From positions 4,793-19,421 of the forward strand of contig PXSC01000094.1 in NCBI GenBank assembly GCA_003023535.1: a DNA stretch of 14,629 bases, read 5' to 3'. The notes under the pieces were generated by a model. It was given only the letters and a program-made list of their open reading frames with translations. It was not told where the DNA came from and did no database searches. This stretch comes from Halobacteriales archaeon QS_9_70_65. Its GTDB lineage: Archaea > Halobacteriota > Halobacteria > Halobacteriales > Haloarculaceae. Each line of letters begins with the position of its first letter. The first letter of the stretch is position 1. Shown here in pieces: positions 1 through 6,073 of the stretch. The position numbers and the translations under genes are program-made.

Positions 1-168
1 GCCATCCGGGCGCTGATAACCGGGCGGATACGCAACCTCCCGCCGCGGGACTTCGTCGGGCTGCTGCGGCCCGCCTTCGTCGAGGACGAGTGGATGCTCA
101 TCCTGCTGGGCGCCGCCCTCGGCTTCGTCGCCGGCTGGATCCAGCTCGCGGTGGTGACCGCCGTGTGA
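1..168 (+). CDS. 3' end of a DUF445-like membrane protein (partial)
   Basis: Only the last 55 residues are present; the 5' end lies outside the window. The tail reads RIRNLPPRDFVGLLRPAF, then EDEW, then one hydrophobic segment (MLILLGAALGFVAGWIQLAVV), stopping at TGA 166-168. A short acidic/aromatic segment followed by a final Gly-rich membrane helix containing LG..LGF..G.IQ is the ending I know from DUF445 (YheB-like) membrane proteins. That assignment rests on recollection of the family C-terminus and cannot be confirmed on this fragment. The stop overlaps the GTG start of the next gene (GTGA), so the two are probably translationally coupled. No biochemical function is established for DUF445. 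The reading frame is certain; the family name is tentative. Confidence 0.6.
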   Translation, partial: AIRALITGRIRNLPPRDFVGLLRPAFVEDEWMLILLGAALGFVAGWIQLAVVTAV

Positions 169-1399
169 GCGACGACGCCACCGGTCGGGACGACGCGGAC
201 GCCGACGACGTCGACGGGCGGTCGGAACCCGACCCCGACGCCGACACCGACGCTAACCCGAATCCGGGCTCAGAATCCGAGCCCGAACCCGACCTCGGGC
301 CGGAGACGGTCGACCGGCTGTTCGACGTCCTCGAGGCGGCACTGACCGGCGACAGCGTCGAGGGGGCGCAGCTCGACCGGCTGTTCGACGTCCTCGAGGC
401 GGCGGCCACGGACCGGTCGCCGGAGACGCTCGCGGAGCTGCTCGCCCTGCTGGAGGCGGTGCTCGTCGGGCCGGCGGAGCTGGAGGCGGCGGTCGACGAC
501 GTGCTCGACGTCCTCGAGGCGGCCGTCGGCGACGCGACCGGCCTCGAGGAGGAGACGCTGTCGCCGGTCTTCGACGTCATCGAGGCGGGGACCGCCGACC
601 CCGAGGGGCTGACGCCGGAGGACGTCGAGCGGCTCCGGCGCGGTTTGGAGACCGCCGGCCGCGAGCTGACCGACCCCGCGGTTCCGCCGGCCGTCGAACC
701 GGAGGCCGCCGACGGCGAGCGGGCCGACCGCTTCCGGCTCGCGCGGCTGGCGACGGCGGTGACCCGGCGGGCGACGGGCTACTCCGTCGAGTCGGGGCTC
801 CGGGCCGGCACGCGGCTGGCGTACGCCGCCGCGACCGCGGAGTCGGCGGCGGCGCTGCTGGCGGCGGCGCGGGCGGTCGCCCTCGACGAGCTCCGGCGGG
901 CCGGCGTCGACGTCGGCGAGGAGCAGGTCGACTGGCTGGAAGCCCGCGAGGACGACGCCCTCGACCGACGGCCGGTGACCGCCGGCCGGCTGCGGGAGCG
1001 CGGCCGCCGGCTCCTGTCACGATCGGCCGAGGTGGACCGCGACGAGTCGCCCCACCCCGCCTTCCCGTCGATTCTCGAGGCGCTGGCCGCCGACGAGGCC
1101 CGGGTACTCCGGCTGCTGGCGACCGACGGCGCACAGGCGTACATGGACGTCCGGGACTCCAGAACCTCCGGCGGCTCGGGCTCGTCACCTTTCTCGAAGA
1201 CCCCGTCGACGATCTCAAGCGGTACCAGGTGCTGGAGGCACAGCCCCACATCGAGGCCGCCCGCGAGGCCGCCAGGCGGCCGAAGACCGTCTACGGCCGC
1301 CTCCGGCTGACCGACCTCGGCGTCGAGTTCTGTACGGCCTGTCTTCCCGTCGAGGTCGACGCCGAGCGAGAGGGGTTCAGGCGGGCGGACGAGGAGTAA
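165..1399 (+). pseudogene. Abi-alpha (DUF4393)-like protein, frame broken near 1160
   Basis: Translation from GTG 165 (MSDDATGRDD...) gives an acidic, disordered N-terminus (about residues 1-45), then repeated helices with the core LFDVLEAA (about 46-170), then a region ending HPAFPSILEALAADEARVLRLLATDGAQ. The HP.F..IL..L..DEA.VL motif is characteristic of the Abi-alpha/DUF4393 family. After ...MDVRDS (about 1158) this frame runs into a Ser/Arg/Pro-rich nonsense tail and stops at 1308-1310. The expected family ending instead appears in the +2 frame from about 1160: QNLRRLGLVTFLEDPVDDLK, then RYQVLEAQPHI, ending LTDLGVEFCTACLPVE before TAA 1397-1399. Relative to the family as I remember it, the stretch between DVRD and NLRRLG also looks too short, so bases have probably been lost (3n+1) rather than a single base changed. 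Translation would give a 382-residue protein with an aberrant C-terminus. A defence role is suggested only by the family name. Sequencing or assembly error is the main alternative to a true pseudogene. Confidence 0.7.
311..403 (+). repeat. 30-bp direct repeat encoding helical repeat LFDVLEAA
   Basis: Positions 311-340 and 374-403 are identical 30-mers (63-bp period, 21 codons), both encoding DRLFDVLEAA. Weaker protein copies follow: LAELLALLEAVLVG, VDDVLDVLEAAVGD and LSPVFDVIEAG, making about five repeats of an amphipathic helix. The identical DNA of the first two copies suggests recent duplication or gene conversion inside the Abi-alpha-like gene. Confidence 0.8.
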
Positions 1400-1454
1400 T
1401 CGACCGCGCGTTCGGAAGCGCCGGGGCTTTCACGCCCGGGCGCCGACGTGAGAT

Positions 1455-2146
1455 ATGGTCGTTGCCGATCTCCACGCGCACACGACGAACTCCGACGGGA
1501 CGCTGACGCTCGAGACGCTGGCCGACGCCGCCGAGACGGCCGGCGTCGACGTCGTCGCCGTCAACTGCGGGTCGACGCCGGCGACGAACGGGTCGACCTG
1601 CTGGGATACGGCGCCCGCCGCACCGACGACCTCGAGGCGCTCGCCGAACACCTCCAGGCCGACCGCATCGAGCGCGGCCGCCGCATCATCCGGCGCGTGG
1701 AGGAGCGACTCGACGTCGAACTGTCCGTCGAGCCGCGGCCGGGGATCGGCCGGCCGCACATCGCCCGCGCCGTCGCGGAGACCACCGACTACGGCACCCG
1801 GGAGGTCTTCGCGGAGCTCATCGGGTCGGACTGCCCCTGCTACGTCGCCCGCGACATCCCGGACTTCGAGGCGGGCGTCGAGATCCTGCGGGAGGCCTGC
1901 GGGCTGGTCTCGCTGGCCCACCCCTACCGATACGACGACCCGGCGGCGGCACTGGAGCTGTGCGCCGACCTCGATGCCGTCGAGCGGTTTTACTCCTACG
2001 GCCGCGAGGTCGACACCGAGGTGGTCGAGCGAGCCGTCGACCGGCACGACCTGCTCGTCACCGGCGGCAGCGACGCCCACGACGAGACGCTGGGCGTCGC
2101 CGGCCTCGACCGCGACGACTACCGCCGGTTCCGCGCCGCCCTCTGA
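1455..2146 (+). pseudogene. PHP-domain metal-dependent phosphoesterase, frame broken near 1563
   Basis: The gene opens at ATG 1455 with MVVADLHAHTTNSDGTLTLE, the classic first PHP motif (H7 and H9 as metal ligands). The frame carries on to ...AGVDVVAVN at about 1562 and then degenerates. The rest of the protein appears in the +2 frame from about 1565: LRVDAGDERVDLLGYGARR, GIGRPHIARA, SLAHPYRYDDPA and the last PHP motif TGGSDAHDE, stopping at TGA 2144-2146. In PHP proteins of this type VAV is followed by TDHD, the second metal-binding motif; it is missing here together with the following loop. This is therefore a deletion of 3n+1 bases (by recollection about 25 residues), not a simple point indel. 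Even a corrected frame would encode a PHP enzyme without the TDHD ligands. The intact family hydrolyses phosphoesters such as phosphorylated nucleotides or sugars; the substrate is unknown here. An assembly error is the main alternative. Confidence 0.8.
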
Positions 2147-2196
2147 GGAGGCCGGTAGCGCTGGGTTCAAGCCCCCGTACCGTCTACGTCCGGTGC

Positions 2197-2358
2197 ATGC
2201 AGTGTCACTACTGTGACGACGAGGCCGCCGTCGCCGTCGAGAAGGACCACGTCAAGGTCGGCCTCTGCGAGGAGCACCTCCGCGAGCGGATGGCGGAGCT
2301 GTCGGACTCGGAGTGGCTCGAGGAGGTCGAGTCACAGGTCGAAGACGCCCTGGAGTAG
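2197..2358 (+). CDS. Small CxxC...CxxH zinc-finger protein (DUF6757-like)
   Basis: This gene encodes 53 residues, MQCHYCDDEAAVAVEKDHVK, then VGLCEEHLRERMAEL and an acidic tail ending EVESQVEDALE. C3/C6 and C24/H27 form a plausible single zinc site of the treble-clef type, followed by an amphipathic helix. Haloarchaea carry many zinc-finger proteins of this size, and this one resembles the group I know as DUF6757; the number is from memory. The ATG at 2197 is preferred because it places the CxxC at the extreme N-terminus, as in other haloarchaeal micro-zinc-finger proteins, and the upstream open frame is a shadow of the PHP gene. The gene lies 50 bp after the PHP stop and 48 bp before the TIGR00725 gene on the same strand. 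Function is unknown. Confidence 0.8.
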   Translation: MQCHYCDDEAAVAVEKDHVKVGLCEEHLRERMAELSDSEWLEEVESQVEDALE

Positions 2359-2406
2359 CGCCGCCCTCCCGCGCACCTTTGTGCCCGGCACCCGACCGGT
2401 CCGCCG

Positions 2407-2865
2407 ATGCACGTCTCCGTCATCGGCGGCTCCAGCGTCGGCGAGGAAACCTACGAGACGGCCCGCGAGGTCGGCCGGTTGCTCGGCGCACGCGGCCACA
2501 CCGTCGTCTGCGGCGGCCGCGGCGGCGTCATGGAGGCGGTCTGCCGCGGCGCGCGCGAGCGGGACGCCGAGACGGTCGGCATCCTGCCCGGCGAGCGCCG
2601 GAGCGTCGCCAACGACTGGGTGACCACGCCCGTCGTCACCGGGATAGGCAGCGCCCGCAACCGCATGGTCGTTCTCAACGGCGACGCGGTCGTCGCCGTC
2701 GGCGGCGCCGCGGGGACGCTGTCCGAACTCGGACACGCCCTCGACTGCGGTCGCCCGGTCGCCGGCCTCGACACCCACGACGTCGACCTCGCGGGGTTCG
2801 AGGCCGTCGAGACGCCCACGGCCGCCGTCGACTACGTGGAGTCGTCGGCCGACAGCCACAGGTAG
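2407..2865 (+). CDS. TIGR00725 / LOG-like Rossmann-fold nucleotide-binding protein
   Basis: This 152-residue protein begins MHVSVIGGSSVGEETY, a Rossmann beta strand followed by a glycine turn. It then has VVCGGRGGVMEAVCRGA (about residues 33-49) and VAVGGAAGTLSELGHAL (about 96-112). The second motif corresponds to the PGGxGTxxE signature of the LOG / 'lysine decarboxylase-like' superfamily, here without the leading proline. GIGSARNRMVVLNGDAVVAV between them is also typical. True LOG enzymes release cytokinin bases from nucleoside monophosphates; for the short TIGR00725 branch the physiological role is not established, so only nucleotide binding is inferred. The length fits this branch. The last 34 bp overlap the convergent membrane-protein gene at 2832-3062. 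Confidence 0.9.
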   Translation: MHVSVIGGSSVGEETYETAREVGRLLGARGHTVVCGGRGGVMEAVCRGARERDAETVGILPGERRSVANDWVTTPVVTGIGSARNRMVVLNGDAVVAVGGAAGTLSELGHALDCGRPVAGLDTHDVDLAGFEAVETPTAAVDYVESSADSHR

Positions 2866-3062
2866 ACCGCCGCCAGCAGGTTCGGAACGGCGAGCAGCCG
2901 CACCCGGCGGGTCGACGCCGCCGTCGGCTCGAACTCGACCCGCAGCACCGTCGCGTACCCCCACCGTGCGGCCGACAGCAGGGCCCGCGGCGCGACGGCG
3001 TGGGCAATGGCCGCCACGACACCGGCGACCGCCAGCAGTCGGCGTATCGTCGACTCGTCCAT
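2832..3062 (-). CDS. Small two-helix membrane protein
   Basis: This 76-residue ORF starts at ATG 3062 (MDESTIRRLLAVAGVVAAIA). It has a hydrophobic segment at about residues 8-25, an Arg-containing middle (AARWGYATVLRVEFEPTAAS) and a second hydrophobic segment (LLAVPNLLAAVYLWL) before an acidic end. The amphipathic spacing and two clear membrane segments argue for a real protein rather than an antisense shadow, and the 5' three quarters lie outside any other gene. I do not recognise a named family. The 3' end overlaps the convergent TIGR00725 gene by 34 bp. Confidence 0.7.
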   Translation of the reverse strand: MDESTIRRLLAVAGVVAAIAHAVAPRALLSAARWGYATVLRVEFEPTAASTRRVRLLAVPNLLAAVYLWLSADDST

Positions 3063-3137
3063 GCGCGGTCGAGGGGCGGAGCGGGGAGAAACCGCCGGGT
3101 ACCGGCCCGGGTTGCCGGCGGTCGCCCGACCGCCCGG

Positions 3138-3236
3138 TCACGCTACCGTCCGGGTCGTGTGCTCTTCGTAGGCCCGCCGCTTCAGACACATTACGAGTCC
3201 GGAGAAGACCTCACCGCAGTTCGGACATACCGACAA
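3138..3236 (-). CDS. Possible 32-residue CPNC mini-protein downstream of pcn
   Basis: Reading from TTG 3236 gives MSVCPNCGEVFSGLVMCLKR, then RAYEEHTTRTVA and TGA at 3138-3140. CPNCGEVF is a typical zinc-ribbon knuckle, with a further Cys (C17) and a His (H26) that could complete a site. The start would lie 8 bp after the pcn stop on the same strand, so it could be translated from the pcn message. The unusual TTG start, the very short length and the incomplete second knuckle make this doubtful; it could be a chance ORF or a remnant. Confidence 0.3.
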   Translation of the reverse strand: MSVCPNCGEVFSGLVMCLKRRAYEEHTTRTVA

Positions 3237-3244
3237 TAGCCGCG

Positions 3245-3988
3245 TCAATCGCTTTGAATTCTCGGCGCTAGCATAAAGGTTGCGTGACCGTCACCTTCCG
3301 CGAAGCTGAAGTGCATCTTGACGGGGAACTCCTCGCCGAGTTCGGTCGTCACCTCGGCGTCGGAGGGGATGGCCTTGTTCATGTCGTTGAGGTAGTCCAG
3401 CGAGAACAGCGAGCGGGCTTCGCCGGCCGACAGCGAGATGAGGTCCTCGCGGCCGAGTTCGAGGTGGACGTCGTCGGTGTCGCCTTCGGCGTCGACGTAG
3501 AACTCCTCGTCGTCGGGGTCGACGCCCAGCGCGATGTGGTCGCTCACCATGTCGGCGGCCGTCACGGCGCGGGCGATGTCGCGGCCCTCGACGACGATCT
3601 CCGCCGAGAGGTCCAGCTCCGGGAGGTCCGGCTCCTGGCGGATGGAGTCGGGATCGATGAGCGCCAGGGTGTACTCCAGGCCGTCGAGGGAGATGTGGAG
3701 CTTGCGGGTCTCCTCGTCGAGTTCGAGGTGGACCAGCTGGTCGGAGTCGGCCATCCCGACGATGTCCTCCAGGCGGTCGAGGTCGACGCCGATGACGCCG
3801 CCGTCGGTCTCGTAGGACTCGAAGGCCGCCGCCGACAGCTCCAGGTCGACCATCCCGACGTTGGCCGGGTCGACCGCGCGGATCGTGAGGCCCTCCTCCT
3901 CGAGGCGGATCTTGCACTCGTCGACCAGCACGCTCACGGAGTCGAGCGCCGCCCCGAGCGTGTCCGCGCTCACGATAGTCTTGAACAT
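3245..3988 (-). CDS. pcn: DNA polymerase sliding clamp PCNA
   Basis: This 247-residue protein begins [20 protein letters not shown] and ends [14 protein letters not shown], full length for archaeal PCNA. It forms a homotrimeric ring on DNA and tethers DNA polymerase, FEN1, ligase and other PIP-box proteins during replication and repair. Two repeated clamp halves are visible: [18 protein letters not shown] in the first, and [16 protein letters not shown] with [12 protein letters not shown] in the second, joined by an interdomain connector near [23 protein letters not shown] 3988 is chosen over an upstream in-frame start at 4024 because MFK matches PCNA N-termini and a TATA-like element lies 23-32 bp upstream. 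The surface is strongly acidic, as expected for a halophile. Confidence 0.98.
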   Translation of the reverse strand: MFKTIVSADTLGAALDSVSVLVDECKIRLEEEGLTIRAVDPANVGMVDLELSAAAFESYETDGGVIGVDLDRLEDIVGMADSDQLVHLELDEETRKLHISLDGLEYTLALIDPDSIRQEPDLPELDLSAEIVVEGRDIARAVTAADMVSDHIALGVDPDDEEFYVDAEGDTDDVHLELGREDLISLSAGEARSLFSLDYLNDMNKAIPSDAEVTTELGEEFPVKMHFSFAEGDGHATFMLAPRIQSD

Positions 3989-4008
3989 GGACGTAGTTCT
4001 GTCTGCCG

Positions 4009-4020
4009 GGTTAAAAACTT
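4009..4020 (-). promoter_or_regulatory. TATA-like promoter element of pcn
   Basis: On the minus strand the sequence reads AAGTTTTTAACC, an AT-rich island in very GC-rich surroundings, 21-32 bp before ATG 3988. This is the expected box A distance for a leaderless or very short-leader haloarchaeal transcript. Confidence 0.6.
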
Positions 4021-4108
4021 GCACATCCCGTTCCGTGCGTGTACGGCCGCGAGAGCGACGGGAGCGGGGCCGTCGCCGGCCGGGGGCCGACGCGACCGCG
4101 CCGGCCGT

Positions 4109-4354
4109 TCATATCCTGCTGCTCGGGTGGCCGCCGCGGCCGCCGCCGTTTCGGCCGAGCAGGACGTACAGGATGAGCCCGAGAAGCGGGGCGAGAAAGA
4201 CGACGATGGCCCACAGGAACGCCGGGTGCTGGCTGTTCCGCTGGGCGTCTTTGTACACGAAGTAGACGAGCGCCAGAAACCCGGCCGCGATGACCAGCCA
4301 CAGGAGCAGGATCGGGCCGGCACCGCCGTTCTGCAGCGGGAGGGCGGGAAGCAC
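4109..4354 (-). CDS. Small membrane protein with PLDc_N-like domain
   Basis: This 81-residue protein starts at GTG 4354 (MLPALPLQNGGAGPILLLWL). It has two membrane segments, ILLLWLVIAAGFLALVYFVY and FLWAIVVFLAPLLGLILYVL, separated by KDAQRNSQHP and followed by a Gly/Arg-rich tail. The pattern of a helix, Y(V/F)YKDA, a short polar loop, W...P..G.ILY(V/L)L.R matches the two-helix module called PLDc_N (phospholipase D N-terminal membrane anchor), which often occurs alone in haloarchaea with no catalytic domain. No enzymatic function is implied. The GTG start is supported by a TATA-like element about 28 bp upstream. It sits between the E2 gene and pcn on the same strand. Confidence 0.85.
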   Translation of the reverse strand: MLPALPLQNGGAGPILLLWLVIAAGFLALVYFVYKDAQRNSQHPAFLWAIVVFLAPLLGLILYVLLGRNGGGRGGHPSSRI

Positions 4355-4375
4355 AGTGTTCGAATCGGCACAGAG

Positions 4376-4390
4376 GAAATAAGTATCTTT
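4376..4390 (-). promoter_or_regulatory. TATA-like promoter of the PLDc_N-like gene
   Basis: The minus strand reads AAAAGATACTTATTT, an isolated AT-rich stretch centred about 28 bp before GTG 4354. The spacing fits a leaderless transcript and supports the GTG start. Confidence 0.6.
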
Positions 4391-4459
4391 TCCTCCGCTC
4401 GCGGGCCGGGCGACGGCGAACGGCCGTCGTACGGGACGACCGTCGGATCCACCGGGCGG

Positions 4460-4475
4460 CCGTCGGCCCCGACGG
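4460..4475 (-). terminator. Hairpin just after the E2 stop codon
   Basis: Two perfect 7-bp arms (CCGTCGG / CCGACGG) with a 2-nt centre lie 8-23 bp beyond the pdhC stop. There is no T-run after the hairpin, so it is not a bacterial-type terminator. It could mark or protect the 3' end of the operon mRNA, or be chance in GC-rich DNA. Confidence 0.25.
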
Positions 4476-4483
4476 ATCGCCGG

Positions 4484-6070
4484 TCACTCCAGCAGCAGTA
4501 GCTCGGGTTCTTCGAGGTACTCCTTGACGGTGTTGACGAACTGGGCGGCGTCGGCGCCGTCGATGACGCGGTGGTCGATGGACAGCGACAGAGTCATCAC
4601 CTTCCGGGCTTCCACCTCGCCGTCAACTACCCACGGACGGTCCTTGATCGCCCCCAATCCGAGGACGGCCGTCTCGGGGTGGTTGATGATCGGCGTGGCG
4701 TACTCGCCGCCGATGGCGCCGAAGTTCGTGACCGTGAACGTGCCGCCCTGCATCTGTTCGCGGGCGATGGAGCGGTCGCGGGCGGCGTCGATGAGCTCGC
4801 GCATCTCGTCGGCCAGCTCGAGCATCCCCTTGCGGTCGGCGCCCTCGACGACCGGCACCATCAGCCCGTCGTCGGTCAGCTGGGAGTTGAGGATGGGGTG
4901 TTCCCGCAGGCCGGCGACGACGGCCTTGAACACGAACGGCATGTACGTGAGCTTCGTGCCGCGCTCCTCGGCGCGGTCCTTCAGCCGGCCGCGGGCCTCG
5001 ACCAGCCGCGTGACGTCGACCTCGTCGTGGTGGGTGACGTGCGGTGCGGTGAACTTCGAGCGCTCCATCTGCTCGCCGATGGTCCGTCGGACCCCGCGGT
5101 AGGGGACGCGCTCGTCCTCGTCCTCGCCTTCGCCCTCGGCGTCGTCCCGGGCCGCTGCGGCCGTGCCGCCGGTCGCGGTGCCGGCGTCGACCGACTCGTC
5201 GCTCCCGGCGACGGCTTCGGCGTCGGCCGCCTGCGCCCGCCGCTGGACCTCGGCGTACTCGCGGACGTGCTCCTCGGAAACGAACGCCTCGCCGTCCTTC
5301 GTCTCGTCGGTCGGCACCGCGTCGAGGTCGACGCCTTCCTCCTCGGCGAACTTCCGGGTGGCCGGTGCCGCGAGCGTGCGGTCGCGGTCGGCGGCGTCGG
5401 GGGTCGTCGTCTCCGCCGCCTCGCCGCCGGTCGTCCCGTTGGCGTCGACCTGCTGGGTCGCCGAGGTCAGCTCGGCGTCCGCCTCGCTCTCGGCCGTCGC
5501 GCCGGCCGGCTGGCCGTTCTCTGCGGCCCGGCCGACGTCGGCCTCGGTCACCCGGCCGCCGGGGCCGCTGCCCGCGACGACGCCGATGTCGACGCCGAGT
5601 TCGCGGGCGAGCCGGCGGGCCGACGGCGCGGCGAAGACCCGCCCGTCGAGTTCGCCCACCTCGGCGGCGTCGGCCGCCTCGGTCGGCTCGGTCGGATCGG
5701 CGGCCGCGGAGTCGGCCCCCGGCTCCGGGTCCGCCCCGGCCGCGGCCGCCGCATCCGGGTCCGTTCGTTCGTCCTGGACGGGGTCGCCGTCGCCGTCGTC
5801 GGCCGACGGCCGACCCCTCGACGAGCTCTGCTCGTCGGTGTCGAAGGTGATGATGACGTCGCCGACGGGTACCATCTCGCCGGGATCGGCGAGCAGTTCG
5901 CGGACGGTACCGTTCACCGGCGCCGGCACCTCGACGACCGCCTTGTCCGTCTCTACCTCGGCGACGGGTTGGTCCTCCGAGACCGCGTCGCCCGGCTCGA
6001 CGAGCCAACCGACGATCTCCGCTTCGGCGAGCCCCTCGCCGACGTCGGGAAGTTCGAACTCGCGTACCAT
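4484..6070 (-). CDS. pdhC: 2-oxoacid dehydrogenase E2 (dihydrolipoamide acyltransferase)
   Basis: This 528-residue protein transfers the acyl group from E1 to CoA through a lipoyl arm. Domains in order: an N-terminal lipoyl domain (residues 1-78, lipoyl-lysine K43 in ETDKAVVEV); an Ala/Asp/Glu-rich linker; a peripheral subunit-binding domain at about 145-183 (APSARRLARELGVD...GPGGRVTEADV); a second linker; a second such domain-like segment at about 233-276 (APATRKFAEEEGVDLDAV); and the CAT catalytic domain from about 321, with the active-site motif H500-RVI-D504-G. In the CAT domain, LNSQL (to L398) is joined directly to TDDGLMVPVV. Family members normally have about 20 residues between these, including a strand like YNIGIATA. 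This looks like an in-frame internal deletion near 4876 and may abolish activity if real. The start lies 3 bp after the E1beta stop. The physiological substrate (pyruvate or branched-chain oxoacids) cannot be read from sequence; haloarchaea oxidise pyruvate mainly with a ferredoxin oxidoreductase. Confidence 0.95.
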   Translation of the reverse strand: MVREFELPDVGEGLAEAEIVGWLVEPGDAVSEDQPVAEVETDKAVVEVPAPVNGTVRELLADPGEMVPVGDVIITFDTDEQSSSRGRPSADDGDGDPVQDERTDPDAAAAAGADPEPGADSAAADPTEPTEAADAAEVGELDGRVFAAPSARRLARELGVDIGVVAGSGPGGRVTEADVGRAAENGQPAGATAESEADAELTSATQQVDANGTTGGEAAETTTPDAADRDRTLAAPATRKFAEEEGVDLDAVPTDETKDGEAFVSEEHVREYAEVQRRAQAADAEAVAGSDESVDAGTATGGTAAAARDDAEGEGEDEDERVPYRGVRRTIGEQMERSKFTAPHVTHHDEVDVTRLVEARGRLKDRAEERGTKLTYMPFVFKAVVAGLREHPILNSQLTDDGLMVPVVEGADRKGMLELADEMRELIDAARDRSIAREQMQGGTFTVTNFGAIGGEYATPIINHPETAVLGLGAIKDRPWVVDGEVEARKVMTLSLSIDHRVIDGADAAQFVNTVKEYLEEPELLLLE

Positions 6071-6073
6071 GGA

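Noticed and set aside
1150..1170. Programmed ribosomal frameshift in the Abi-alpha-like gene
   Set aside because: No slippery heptamer is evident at the junction, and residues expected between the two conserved parts seem to be missing, which frameshifting would not explain.
3284..4501. 405-codon plus-strand open frame opposite pcn
   Set aside because: Antisense shadow of PCNA; its residues follow the reverse complement of PCNA codons.
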